DNA of 64,000 nucleotides from Pelomonas sp965229315 (lineage in GTDB: Bacteria; Pseudomonadota; Gammaproteobacteria; Burkholderiales; Burkholderiaceae_C), in the NCBI RefSeq assembly GCF_965229315.1, contig NZ_CBDDJA010000002.1, positions 2,790,001 through 2,854,000 of the forward strand. The letters run 5' to 3'. Of the stretch, positions 55,369-63,937 are shown piece after piece. A program made the position numbers and the translations under genes. The notes below the pieces were generated by a model. The model saw nothing but the letters and a program-made list of their open reading frames with translations, searched no databases and was not told the DNA's origin. How positions within the stretch are numbered: the first letter of the stretch is position 1; every line of letters starts with the position of its first letter.

Positions 55369-56253
55369 ATGGATGCAGACACCACCACCGGCACGCAGCC
55401 TGCGCCCCAACCTCAACGCGCAGGCGGCACCGTTGAACCCGCCAACCGCGCGGCGGTGGCCAAGGAAAAGTTCCAGACGCCGCTGGACTTCAGCGGCGAA
55501 CGCTTCGAGCTGCGCGACCCTTTCGCTGAGGTGACTTATCGCGCCAAGACCATGGCCGAGATCACCACCAAGGCGGAGCAGATCGGCAGCCAGCGTTTCA
55601 CCGCCATCGCCGAGGACGGCCAGCGCACGCCTGTGACCAAGGTCGGCACGCAATGGCGGCGCGGCGAGCCCTTGCCGGCACAGCCCGAGCGCCCGCTTGA
55701 CCCAGGCCCAGCCAAGGGCGACCTGGCCGACACGCCGACCATGCCAAAGGCACAACCGCAACCCGCGCAGGCCGACGCCAAGGCGCTCGCCAAGATCGAA
55801 TCCGACGCCGAGCGGTCGGCCCTCGTGTCCAGGCTGGAAGCGGCGTTGAAAGACCGCTACATCATCAAAAACGCCCCGGTCAGCATCGGCGACGTGAAGA
55901 TCGGCCACACCGAATTCGCCCTCGACGAGCAGATTTACAGGGCGATCAGGCAACGGTTCAGCCGGGAACTGGGTATATGGAGTTCTGCGGCCGATATCCG
56001 GATGGTGATGATTGCAACCTTCGAACTGAGGCCGGCGGGCGCACCGAACATCTGCGGCATCCATCTGATGCCGGTCACTACGCAGTGGCTTCCGGTAGAC
56101 ACCGTCCACGAACAGCACCTCGTCAAACAACTGGTTCGTGACGGTCGTTCATTCAAGAAGGTCCTTCGCTATGACCTTCGCGGCAGCAGCGAAAGACAAC
56201 CCTGCGTCGCCTTGCTTGATCGGGGCCAGCCCGCGCAGCTGCTGTTCGCGTGA
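55369..56253 (+). CDS. LPD7-like domain protein, truncated and fused to unrelated sequence
   Basis: 294 residues. The first part has the large polyvalent protein-associated LPD7 pattern found in conjugative relaxases (F-A-E-V-T-Y-R-A-K-T-M-A-E-I, then R-F-T-A-I-A-E-D-G-Q-R-T-P-V-T-K-V) and later L-K-D-R-Y-I-I-K-N-A-P-V-S-I-G-D-V. After I-G-H-T-E-F (about residue 185, base 55920) similarity to that type ends and the remaining 110 residues look like a read-through into foreign sequence. It probably lost its C-terminus when the region to the right was inserted. AGGAGAT precedes ATG 55369. Confidence 0.68.
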   Translation: MDADTTTGTQPAPQPQRAGGTVEPANRAAVAKEKFQTPLDFSGERFELRDPFAEVTYRAKTMAEITTKAEQIGSQRFTAIAEDGQRTPVTKVGTQWRRGEPLPAQPERPLDPGPAKGDLADTPTMPKAQPQPAQADAKALAKIESDAERSALVSRLEAALKDRYIIKNAPVSIGDVKIGHTEFALDEQIYRAIRQRFSRELGIWSSAADIRMVMIATFELRPAGAPNICGIHLMPVTTQWLPVDTVHEQHLVKQLVRDGRSFKKVLRYDLRGSSERQPCVALLDRGQPAQLLFA

Positions 56254-56699
56254 TCTCCGTCGGCAGCCATCGCGTAGCTTGGGCAGGCCTGCGCTTGTGT
56301 AGGTGTGTTGGCGATGTAGCGCACCGCATCTCCGCAGCCTGGAGCCGCTCCAAGCACCCGGCGCCAGCCTGGCCCGAGCGCGGTGACACGCGCAGCAATG
56401 CACGCTCATTGTCGGTTCTCATTGAAGGCTGAACTTTTTGCATTCAACCCTGAACCGCTCGTTGGCCGCTCAGAGTCGCGCCGATTTGTTCCTGCTGCAC
56501 TACGTGGGCCTAGACGAGCGTTGTCATCGCGAGTGGAAACGTGCAGGGTTTGCGGCTATCCAGTGACGTGCTGGGCATGGCAACATCCCTTGGCATCCGC
56601 ATCATGCGGGCGTAGCACACACCGGCTGATTTGCCTGTGCGGCGCATCTCGGCGCTTCTGCAAATCGCCGGCTTTCTCGTATGAAAAAGGGAGATATCG
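56254..56699. other. 446-base gap before the ParA-like module
   Basis: No gene recognised. Bases 56410-56457 carry TGTCGGTTCTCA, GGCTGAACTTTTTGC and TGAACCG in order, similar to a stretch at 58167-58212 on the other side of the ParA pair. Confidence 0.5.
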
Positions 56700-57563
56700 A
56701 TGGCTGTCACAGTAAGTCTGATCAACATGAAGGGGGGCGTTGGAAAAACTACGCTCGCAACCCAGCTTGCTCACGCTGCAGACCGTAGGAACCTTCGGAC
56801 TTTGGCTGTAGATTTGGATCCGCAATCCAATCTCAGCCAAGCAATCCTTAGCCCTGAAAAATACGTCAAATTGCTAAAGGACAAAAAGCCAACGGTGTCC
56901 GCTGTATTTGAAAACTATCTCCCGCCTTCGGATGGAAGCGATAGCCCGAAACCGTTCAATATCAAAGATGTAATAATCAAGAAGGCTGGCTATTGGTCAA
57001 AGACGAACCTCGATTTAATCCCGAGTCGTCTTGAGTTGTCGCATACGCTCAAGAATCCGACTGGGAAGGAGCGTCGACTTGCAAAAGCGCTTAGCAAGAT
57101 TCAGGAACAATATGACCTGATTTTGCTTGATTGCGCCCCCACTGAGTCAATTCTTACCGAGGCGGCATACCATGCGAGCCGCTACGCACTCGTGCCAGTT
57201 AAGCCTGAATTTATGGCGACTATCGGGCTTCCGTTGCTTGCGCGTTCTATCAATGAATTCAAATATGAAAATACAGACCACGCGCTTGATATTTGCGGAA
57301 TTGTCTTCAACCACTCTTCCTCATACTCGGAAGGGCCAGAAGGAAAGACATCTGTAAAAGAGGTCCAAAAAGAGGCAAAAAAGAACGAATGGCACGTCTA
57401 TGAAACGCACGTTCGTTACTCCGCCTCCTACCCTAAAGCGGCTCGTGAAGGGACTCCAATCGGGAGTACGAGCTATGTGCGGTACGAAGTGACTGCTGAG
57501 TTTTCGAATTTTGTCGAAGAGTTCCTGGACTCTGTTGGACTCACCAAACCTAAGACGCCATGA
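56700..57563 (+). CDS. ParA/MinD-type ATPase
   Basis: 287 residues. Deviant Walker A K11-G-G-V-G-K16-T-T, switch I D-L-D-P-Q-S-N-L-S, Walker B L-I-L-L-D-C-A-P-T-E. It lacks the N-terminal DNA-binding domain of plasmid ParA type Ia. GC content is well below that of the core genes. The downstream gene overlaps by 4 bases (ATGA). There is no ParB gene, no parS-like array and no replication gene, so plasmid partition is unlikely. The neighbouring restriction genes favour a defence role, by inference only. Confidence 0.88.
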   Translation: MAVTVSLINMKGGVGKTTLATQLAHAADRRNLRTLAVDLDPQSNLSQAILSPEKYVKLLKDKKPTVSAVFENYLPPSDGSDSPKPFNIKDVIIKKAGYWSKTNLDLIPSRLELSHTLKNPTGKERRLAKALSKIQEQYDLILLDCAPTESILTEAAYHASRYALVPVKPEFMATIGLPLLARSINEFKYENTDHALDICGIVFNHSSSYSEGPEGKTSVKEVQKEAKKNEWHVYETHVRYSASYPKAAREGTPIGSTSYVRYEVTAEFSNFVEEFLDSVGLTKPKTP

Positions 57564-58045
57564 CATCGAAAGAGTACTTGCAGCTACATCTATCCCTACT
57601 GCTTGCGCAGCATGGTGAAATTGGTGTGCTAGAGGCGCTGGCCCCGCTCCTCGGTCTTCCTTCTGCCGACTTGCGGACTCAGCTGGATGAAGTGCTGAAA
57701 GGTGGGCACGCTGGTCTTAAAAAGCGAGCAAGAGCCGCAAGTGTGGGTGGCTCCATTGAGACTTTGCTCGCGGAGCATCCCGAGAAGGCCGACTTGCTGC
57801 GGAAGATTCAGGCGCGCTTTGTCGCCCGTACCTATTTGCCCGAGTTAAAGGATGTTCGGCGCTTCTTAGATAGGCACGGTCAGCCTAGCAGTTCGATAAA
57901 GAAGCGCGATGGCGCTTTCGGCAAGGTTGCGCGTCAATTGGCAAACCTTACGACAGATGAGTTGAGTAGCGTTTTAGCTGAGGCGCCTTCGTCTACTTAT
58001 TCTTCGCTAGGCATTATTTCCGACGAGATTCTTGGTAGAAAGTAG
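57560..58045 (+). CDS. Partner protein of the ParA-like ATPase, family unknown
   Basis: 161 residues, mostly helical, no membrane segment. An N-terminal helical part has L-L-L-A-Q-H-G-E-I-G-V-L-E-A-L; the centre has F-L-D-R-H-G and K-K-R-D-G-A-F-G-K-V. I recognise no catalytic motif. Translation is coupled to the ATPase, so it is likely its effector, adaptor or ATPase-activating partner (ParB/MinE-like role), although it has no ParB-like sequence. Confidence 0.75.
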   Translation: MTSKEYLQLHLSLLLAQHGEIGVLEALAPLLGLPSADLRTQLDEVLKGGHAGLKKRARAASVGGSIETLLAEHPEKADLLRKIQARFVARTYLPELKDVRRFLDRHGQPSSSIKKRDGAFGKVARQLANLTTDELSSVLAEAPSSTYSSLGIISDEILGRK

Positions 58046-58071
58046 TTGCGTCAGCCATACTCTTCACCTGA

Positions 58072-58091
58072 CGTGCCAGCGAACTGGCACG
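58072..58091. terminator. Perfect hairpin between convergent operons
   Basis: CGTGCCAG-CGAA-CTGGCACG, 26 bases after the ParA module and before the convergent hsdM 3' end. No T-tract. Confidence 0.4.
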
Positions 58092-58268
58092 ATGGCGCCT
58101 TGCTCGTCGCCGCTCGTTTTGGTCGTCAGAGGGGCGATGGAGCGCGGCACTCACCACTGAACTGACTGTCCGTTTTCACGCGAGGTGGAACTTTTCGCGC
58201 AAGATGGAACCGTCACCGAATGACAACTTAGCAGTCTGCATTTACCACCAAGGTGCGATGACTGAACG

Positions 58269-59753
58269 CTAAATAGATTGACCGTTGATCAGCGCCAGCG
58301 CACGCCGCAGGTCATCCGCCACCAAGCGTGAGAGTTCTTCCAATCTGGCAAGCCCAGGCTGGCGAGCACGGCCGTCACCCTCTGCCGCTGCCATATCCCA
58401 CAAACACTCCTCTGTAGCGAGGATCTCCTGTATGCGGTAAGACCGAGACGATGATCCCCCAGCGGTGATTTTCCCAGCTGCATCGCGCCGAGCCTTGCCA
58501 CTCTTGTAAAGCTTCAAGAATTCGTCGAGGTCTTCGCGCTGAAGCGGGTTTGTCTTTAGGGAATAGCGTTTCGTGGTGCGCAACTCATAGATCCATAGAT
58601 GCTCAGATCGTTGCGGCTTCTCACCCGCCTGACGCCTGTCGAAGAAAAGCACATTGGCCTTGACCCCCTGGGCATAAAACAGCCCTGCTGGAAGCCGCAA
58701 GAGCGTGTGCAGCTTGCATGCTTCTAGCAGCCGCCTGCGGATCACCGCTCCTGCACCACCTTCGTACAAAACGTTGTCTGGCACGACGACTGCGGCCCGT
58801 CCGCCGGGCTTCAGTTGCGCGACGATGTGCTGAAGGAAGTTGAGTTGCTTGTTCGCAGTCTGAACCCAGAAATCTGCGCGCACCACCGTCAAGCTGTCGT
58901 CGCCGCGAACACTCTTCTGATCCTGCGTGTATGTGACGCTGCCTTTGATGCCGAATGGCGGGTTCGTTAGCACGACATCGACGTGATGCGTCGGGGGTGT
59001 CTTGAGACTATCCGTGCACGTGATGGGCAACTCGGATTCCGCATTGCCGCCGACTCCATGCAGCAACAGGTTCATCGTCGCCAGCCGCGCGACTTCCTCC
59101 ACCAGTTCGACACCGCGAATCGATTTCGTGGCCAGCTTCTTCTGCTGTGCTCGCGTCATCTGTGGATTGCTTCGCCTCAAATAGTCGTGAGCAGCCAGCA
59201 GAAAACCGGCTGTGCCGCATGCGGGGTCACAAATGACTTCGCCTAGTTGAGGATCGACGCACTCAACGATTATATCAATCAAAGATCTCGGAGTGAAATA
59301 TTGGCCCGCACCACTCTTTGTGTCACGAGCATTTTTCTCCAGCAGTCCTTCGTAGGCATCGCCCTTCAAATCGCTCGACAGTCCAGTCCACTCGGTCTGA
59401 CCAATCAGCTCGACTACGAGCAGCCTCAGTTTCGCGGGATCACGGATCTTGTTCTTCGCATTTCTAAATATCAGTCCTAGCATGCCTCCTTGCTGGGCCA
59501 TTTCGACCAATACCCGTTCATATTGCGTTCGCATCGCGTCGGCATCAAGGTTAACGAGCGAGCGCCACCCGTACTCGGCAGGAACTGGTCCGCCTTTCTG
59601 CTCGTCGGACATCTTGAGGAATAGGAGATACGTCAATTGCTCAACGTAGTCGGGGTAAGAAAGACCATCGTCTCGCAAGACATTGCAGTATTGCCAGAGC
59701 TTGCGAACCAGCGCGCCTGCGTCTGCATTGGCATTCAGAGTTGCCTTCTTCAT
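58269..59753 (-). CDS. hsdM: Type I restriction-modification methyltransferase subunit
   Basis: 494 residues. N-terminal HsdM helical domain (L-W-Q-Y-C-N-V-L-R-D-D-G-L-S-Y), then the N6-adenine methyltransferase core: G-Q-Y-F-T-P-R, motif I D-P-A-C-G-T-A-G-F, motif IV N-P-P-F. It methylates adenine in the site chosen by HsdS. It is the last gene of a four-gene leftward operon; its start overlaps the HNH gene stop (ATGA). hsdR is not in the window and would lie to the right if the operon is complete. Confidence 0.93.
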   Translation of the reverse strand: MKKATLNANADAGALVRKLWQYCNVLRDDGLSYPDYVEQLTYLLFLKMSDEQKGGPVPAEYGWRSLVNLDADAMRTQYERVLVEMAQQGGMLGLIFRNAKNKIRDPAKLRLLVVELIGQTEWTGLSSDLKGDAYEGLLEKNARDTKSGAGQYFTPRSLIDIIVECVDPQLGEVICDPACGTAGFLLAAHDYLRRSNPQMTRAQQKKLATKSIRGVELVEEVARLATMNLLLHGVGGNAESELPITCTDSLKTPPTHHVDVVLTNPPFGIKGSVTYTQDQKSVRGDDSLTVVRADFWVQTANKQLNFLQHIVAQLKPGGRAAVVVPDNVLYEGGAGAVIRRRLLEACKLHTLLRLPAGLFYAQGVKANVLFFDRRQAGEKPQRSEHLWIYELRTTKRYSLKTNPLQREDLDEFLKLYKSGKARRDAAGKITAGGSSSRSYRIQEILATEECLWDMAAAEGDGRARQPGLARLEELSRLVADDLRRALALINGQSI

Positions 59754-60595
59754 GCCGCTACCTTCATAACAACTTCACGCACCCACCAGATGTGCTTAAA
59801 CGATTCAACATAAACCCGCGCTGCGGAGGAATACTCTTGATCAGACTTCATTGCATTCTTCAAATCTCTGATGGCGTCATAGAACGCTTGCGTCGGAGGA
59901 GCATTCGGATCGTCGCCTGGAGCCTCTCGGACGAGTCGGTCTATAGTTCTCTCGATCTGGTTGTACAGCACCACTCGCGCTTCTCTGAACGCAGGCCAAT
60001 CCAGGTGCAGTATTAACCGGCTCGCGGCGAACTTCGCCTCCGCTGCCGCCTGTCCTTTGAATTGCGGTGAAAGAGCGACCTCCCCGTTCTGCTGAAACGT
60101 CAGCATTGCGACGTCTTGTGGGTCGGTTGGATCAAGCAACGCCGGCACCTCCTGGCCTTTTCCATCGGCCGGCGTAAATGCTCGGGCCACAGGATTCACC
60201 AAAGGGAAGTGCCCGGCTTTGCCTCCAGTACCTGCCCCGTCTGGGTTGATACGTGGACGATTTGCTCTGTGGCAGCTCAGGCGAAGGTTTTTCCAGTCAA
60301 AAGCTAACCAGAAGTAGCCTGGATGCGTCGTGTCCTCTTTCACACCCAACTTGGGCCGGAAATGATCGATATCGTCATCACTGCCCGGATTTTTGCATTC
60401 GACATACCAGCACTTGCCGTGCGAGTACGCCGAGAACTCGGCGCGTAGCGCAACCCAATGCACCCGATGAGCCGCTATCAATGCTGCGCGCTGGACAGGG
60501 TCCGTCTCAGAAAGGACGGCAGCCTGGGCGGCTTCCAAAGCCGGCAGCAAGTGTCTGATCCGTGGTTTGAGGTCTTCAAGATCGATGAAGCGCAT
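59750..60595 (-). CDS. HNH nuclease, PtuB-like (Septu effector)
   Basis: 281 residues. HNH/beta-beta-alpha-metal pattern: C-W-Y-V-E-C near residue 64, D-I-D-H-F-R-P-K, and N-L-R-L-S-C-H-R-A-N, giving the His, Asn and second His. The C-terminal half is helical. It follows the PtuA-like ATPase gene with a one-base overlap (ATG 60595 in TGATG; GTG 60598 is an alternative). In Septu, PtuA and PtuB form a complex whose nuclease acts after phage infection. The pairing and gene order match, but family membership should be confirmed by profile search. Confidence 0.8.
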   Translation of the reverse strand: MRFIDLEDLKPRIRHLLPALEAAQAAVLSETDPVQRAALIAAHRVHWVALRAEFSAYSHGKCWYVECKNPGSDDDIDHFRPKLGVKEDTTHPGYFWLAFDWKNLRLSCHRANRPRINPDGAGTGGKAGHFPLVNPVARAFTPADGKGQEVPALLDPTDPQDVAMLTFQQNGEVALSPQFKGQAAAEAKFAASRLILHLDWPAFREARVVLYNQIERTIDRLVREAPGDDPNAPPTQAFYDAIRDLKNAMKSDQEYSSAARVYVESFKHIWWVREVVMKVAA

Positions 60596-62205
60596 CACTG
60601 ACCCTCAGTCTCGCGAAGCTTCTCCACAATCTTGGCCGCCAATTTTGCTCGCGCCTCCAACTGCTCGGGAGTAAGTTGAAAGGTTTCAGCCCATGCCGGA
60701 TCTTGCTGCTCCGTCCACGCCCTCACAAACTGCTCATAAAGTGGGTCACGAATCGTCTGATCTAAGCCCAGATCCCTCAGTCGAACCTTGATCTCACGAA
60801 GCTCTGTCTCTTCTTCGGGTGTTAGAGTTTCATTGATTGCAAGCACTCGTTGCCGATCAAGGGCGCCCTGCGTTTGCGGGTCCAGAGTCGAACGCAGTCG
60901 GAAAAGATCGCTCGTGAGAATGGCGGCAACCCCCATTCCGCGAGGATCATTTTCCGGTAATTCCGCGACAGCCCTGCCTTCCGCATCGCGGCGAAAAATC
61001 CTGACTTGATCTCGCTTGAGTCCTGCAAATACCAGTGGATCATGTGAAGACATGACGATGTGGCAACTGTCACGACCTCGGATGAAACGATCCAAGAAAT
61101 CTAGATATTGCGTGCTCCAGCTTGGATTCAGGTGCGTGTCCGGCTCATCGAGCAAGAACAACGCCTCCTCACGCGCAGTAAATTTCAGCAAGCCCAGAAC
61201 GAGCAACAACTGCTGCTCACCTTCGCTGAGATCGCGATAAGTCACCTCTCCGCCCCCCGCCGCAGGCGTCATTCGAACTCGCGTTCTCACTTCACCTAGC
61301 AGTTTGGACAAATGCATGCTCTCCAGTGCGGTGAAGAACGCATACTGGTCCGCATAGGAAGCGAACACTTGTTGGAGTGCCTCTGCGGTAGGCAGGAACA
61401 GGTACAAGCTCTCAACCACCGGATTCTTCGTCAGGTCGATTGCGATGCGCCTGTCCATGCGCGCTGGAAGCATGGCCTTGCCATAGAGCCGGCCCAGAAA
61501 TTCTTGAACTTCGCCCACAGCACCCCAGAACCGGGGATCTCCACCCTGCCGTTTCCATGGAGGACGTTTCAACGCGAACAGAACGCTATCGAGGCCATCG
61601 ATTTGCAGGTGCTCGCGCAGGAATGATCGGTCATCGTCGCTTCCACTTCTCGCGCTCATGAAGAATGCAATCAGAGCAAACTGCCCGTGCAGCGTTTGTG
61701 CGTAGAAAAGCCGACGAAGGCTGTTGGGATCTGCGATGCGCGCACTGCCTCGCTGTTCGGCGGACTTGATGATCCAGTTGTAATATCGTTCGCGGTGCTT
61801 CTCGAATATGGCGGCAAGCCTGTCGCTCGGACCAGAGTAGTAACCGAATACAAAGCCTGGGCGGTACAGCGGCCGGCCGTTGTCATCTTCAGCCATGAAA
61901 CGCTTCCGGGCAATTTCAACGTACTCGCCCACTCCGAGCGGTCGAGCGGAGAATCTCGGAAACTGATCGCATTCGGCGTGAATTTCTATGTCGTGCTCAC
62001 GACACTGATAACGAATCTGATAACTGAAGGGCGCCTCGACATCAAGGTCAAGATTTCTGAAGATGAGCGACAGAGCTTCAATAAGGTTCGACTTCCCCGC
62101 TCCGTTCTCGCCAACCAAAACGGTGTAAGGAGACTTTTCGTCGAAGTCGACTTGGAGGTTGCGTAAGTTCTTGAACTCGCCGATCGTGACCTTGTCAAGC
62201 CGCAT
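60595..62205 (-). CDS. AAA ATPase, PtuA-like (Septu sensor/ATPase)
   Basis: 536 residues from ATG 62205, with AGGAG 7 bases before it; GTG 62208 is weaker. RecF/SMC-type ATPase: Walker A G-E-N-G-A-G-K-S-N near residue 33, a long middle part, signature L-S-E-G-E-Q-Q-L-L-L, Walker B A-L-F-L-L-D-E-P-D-T-H-L-N-P, and switch His in S-S-H-D-P. The C-terminus has no TOPRIM motif that I can see, which separates it from OLD/GajA nucleases. It overlaps hsdS by 11 bases and the HNH gene by one. Confidence 0.83.
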   Translation of the reverse strand: MRLDKVTIGEFKNLRNLQVDFDEKSPYTVLVGENGAGKSNLIEALSLIFRNLDLDVEAPFSYQIRYQCREHDIEIHAECDQFPRFSARPLGVGEYVEIARKRFMAEDDNGRPLYRPGFVFGYYSGPSDRLAAIFEKHRERYYNWIIKSAEQRGSARIADPNSLRRLFYAQTLHGQFALIAFFMSARSGSDDDRSFLREHLQIDGLDSVLFALKRPPWKRQGGDPRFWGAVGEVQEFLGRLYGKAMLPARMDRRIAIDLTKNPVVESLYLFLPTAEALQQVFASYADQYAFFTALESMHLSKLLGEVRTRVRMTPAAGGGEVTYRDLSEGEQQLLLVLGLLKFTAREEALFLLDEPDTHLNPSWSTQYLDFLDRFIRGRDSCHIVMSSHDPLVFAGLKRDQVRIFRRDAEGRAVAELPENDPRGMGVAAILTSDLFRLRSTLDPQTQGALDRQRVLAINETLTPEEETELREIKVRLRDLGLDQTIRDPLYEQFVRAWTEQQDPAWAETFQLTPEQLEARAKLAAKIVEKLRETEGQ

Positions 62206-63937
62206 CACCGATCTCCTGCAGCACGGCGTTTTCGGTATCTGCGCCTACTTGTCTGATGGTGTGGTTCAGTTCGGAGCGGAGGGCCAAGTAGAACAACTCC
62301 ACCTGCTCGGGCTCATCGCGATCAAAGCCAGCGAGCGCAAAGAGTTCTGGTAGAGCAAGCGGGCGCCCGGCCCTCTTCAAGACCTCTACGAGCTTTGGCT
62401 GACGGCCGCCTGAGGGAGCTGATCCAGATTTTTTCTTCATTGCGCTTCCTTTCGAAGTCTTTTTCTCCTTGTTCAGAGACAGCGCTACCACAGCTTCCGT
62501 GGGCTCGCCAAGCCTGGCGAGCAGTTCGTCCGCCGACTCGTCGCTAAGGTCCTGGTCGACCAATTCCCCTGCCGTGGCGGCAGCGAGCAACTCACGTTCC
62601 ATCTCAGGCAGGCGTTCCATCGATGAACGCACGGCCGTCATCTGAGCGCTTACAGCGTCCATGCGCAGTCGGGCTTCCTTGACGATGGCTTCCTGTTCCT
62701 TGAGCGGCGGCACTGGGAATGGCATCGCCCTAAAGCGCTCTAATCCCAGGTTCGCGATGTTCGTAGAGCCTCTGGCCAAGCTCCGGAACTTTCCAGAGTG
62801 CAGGTAGTGAAGGAAGACCAATAGCGCGAACTCTGGGTCTACTGCCGCACCCGCGCGAAATCGAATAAGGTGATTCTGAAAGCAGGCTCCAGGAACCTGG
62901 TCGCGAAACATTGCAGGGCGGCCGACGAGTTCGAGGCTTTGGCCTTCATTTAGAAGGATGTCGCCGCGCTCAAGCATGTAGTTCTTGTATTCGTCGGGCG
63001 TGAAGTTCATCTCGTGGACTTCGGCCGTGTCAATGCGATCCTCAAGCACGTTGGCCACGCGCAAGTAAGGTCTCAGATGCTCGCCTCGATGATGTTGTGG
63101 CGAGCGCTGTCGCCCTAGACGTGCGGCCCCAGCTTCATCAACCCTTACCGATATCCAGCCGGATGGGAGAGGCGGCGCGTCACTCTCCGATTGCACGCCA
63201 TCACCAAGGTCAAACAGCGAGTTCTGAGGGGTGCTCGTTCTCGGCGCTAGGTTTTCTCGCGTTTTCGCGGCTTCCTCAGCGCCCTCTGCAACGCCTCTTG
63301 GCAAGGCGACCAACTCTCCATGAGCTGCCGCAGCCAATATCTCTTTACGCTGCGCGTCCAGATGATCCAATGCGCTCCGCAGATGCAACTGCGCGTCGCG
63401 AATCTCCCGACGCCTGTCTTCAACGGCTCTCGCGATACGCGTCTGCTCTTTCAGCGGTGGAAGTGGGAACGCGAGTCCTGCAAACCGACTCGCGCCAAGA
63501 TGTTGGATGCCTACGCCCCTCGCCAGACCAGCAAAGGCGCCGGATGCCACATAGTGCCTGAAGACTGTCAGCGCATATTCCGGCGTCACCGCGTGAGGCC
63601 GGAATCGGATGAGGGTGTTCTGATAGCAGCACTCAGCAAGATCGCCTCGCCAAAGCGCGGCTCTCCCGACTTGGCTCGAACTGCCCGATGCCTCGGTCAA
63701 TAAGATGTCGCCAAGCTGCAGTGCGAAGGTGACTCGCTCCGATGGCGTGAAGTCCATCGTCAGAACGTCGGTCAGATCAATTCCGGCAGGCTTGATGTTC
63801 GCCGCTCGCAGATACTTCGTCGGATGCTCGCCGGTGTGCTTGTCTGGGGACCGCTGCCGCCCCAAGCGAATAGCACCGACCCTGTCCACCTTGACCACTG
63901 CCCAACTTGGTGGAAGCTTCGCCCTATTTGTGCTCAT
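62195..63937 (-). CDS. hsdS: Type I restriction-modification specificity subunit with C-terminal extension
   Basis: 580 residues, against about 400-460 for typical HsdS. Two target-recognition domains (about 10-170 and 265-425), each followed by helical spacers with P-L-P-P-L-K-E-Q and P-V-P-P-L-K-E-Q. The two recognition domains are clearly similar to each other (L-G-R-Q-R-S-P, H-x-G-E-H, F-T-P, G-D-I-L-L, C-x-Q-N-x-L-I-R-F-R). After about residue 470 comes a Lys/Ser-rich linker and an extra domain with P-L-A-L-P-E-L-F-A-L-A-G-F-D-R, resembling a winged helix. ATG 63937 overlaps the stop of an upstream gene (ATGA). Confidence 0.92.
   Translation of the reverse strand: MSTNRAKLPPSWAVVKVDRVGAIRLGRQRSPDKHTGEHPTKYLRAANIKPAGIDLTDVLTMDFTPSERVTFALQLGDILLTEASGSSSQVGRAALWRGDLAECCYQNTLIRFRPHAVTPEYALTVFRHYVASGAFAGLARGVGIQHLGASRFAGLAFPLPPLKEQTRIARAVEDRRREIRDAQLHLRSALDHLDAQRKEILAAAAHGELVALPRGVAEGAEEAAKTRENLAPRTSTPQNSLFDLGDGVQSESDAPPLPSGWISVRVDEAGAARLGRQRSPQHHRGEHLRPYLRVANVLEDRIDTAEVHEMNFTPDEYKNYMLERGDILLNEGQSLELVGRPAMFRDQVPGACFQNHLIRFRAGAAVDPEFALLVFLHYLHSGKFRSLARGSTNIANLGLERFRAMPFPVPPLKEQEAIVKEARLRMDAVSAQMTAVRSSMERLPEMERELLAAATAGELVDQDLSDESADELLARLGEPTEAVVALSLNKEKKTSKGSAMKKKSGSAPSGGRQPKLVEVLKRAGRPLALPELFALAGFDRDEPEQVELFYLALRSELNHTIRQVGADTENAVLQEIGDAA

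Noticed and set aside
55935..56409. Possible transposase remnant on the minus strand between the LPD7-like gene and the ParA gene
   Set aside because: Three short frames in different phases, but none contains a DDE or helix-turn-helix motif that I can support.
56700..57563. Plasmid partition or replication module
   Set aside because: No ParB, no Rep protein, no iteron or parS array; the partner gene does not resemble ParB.
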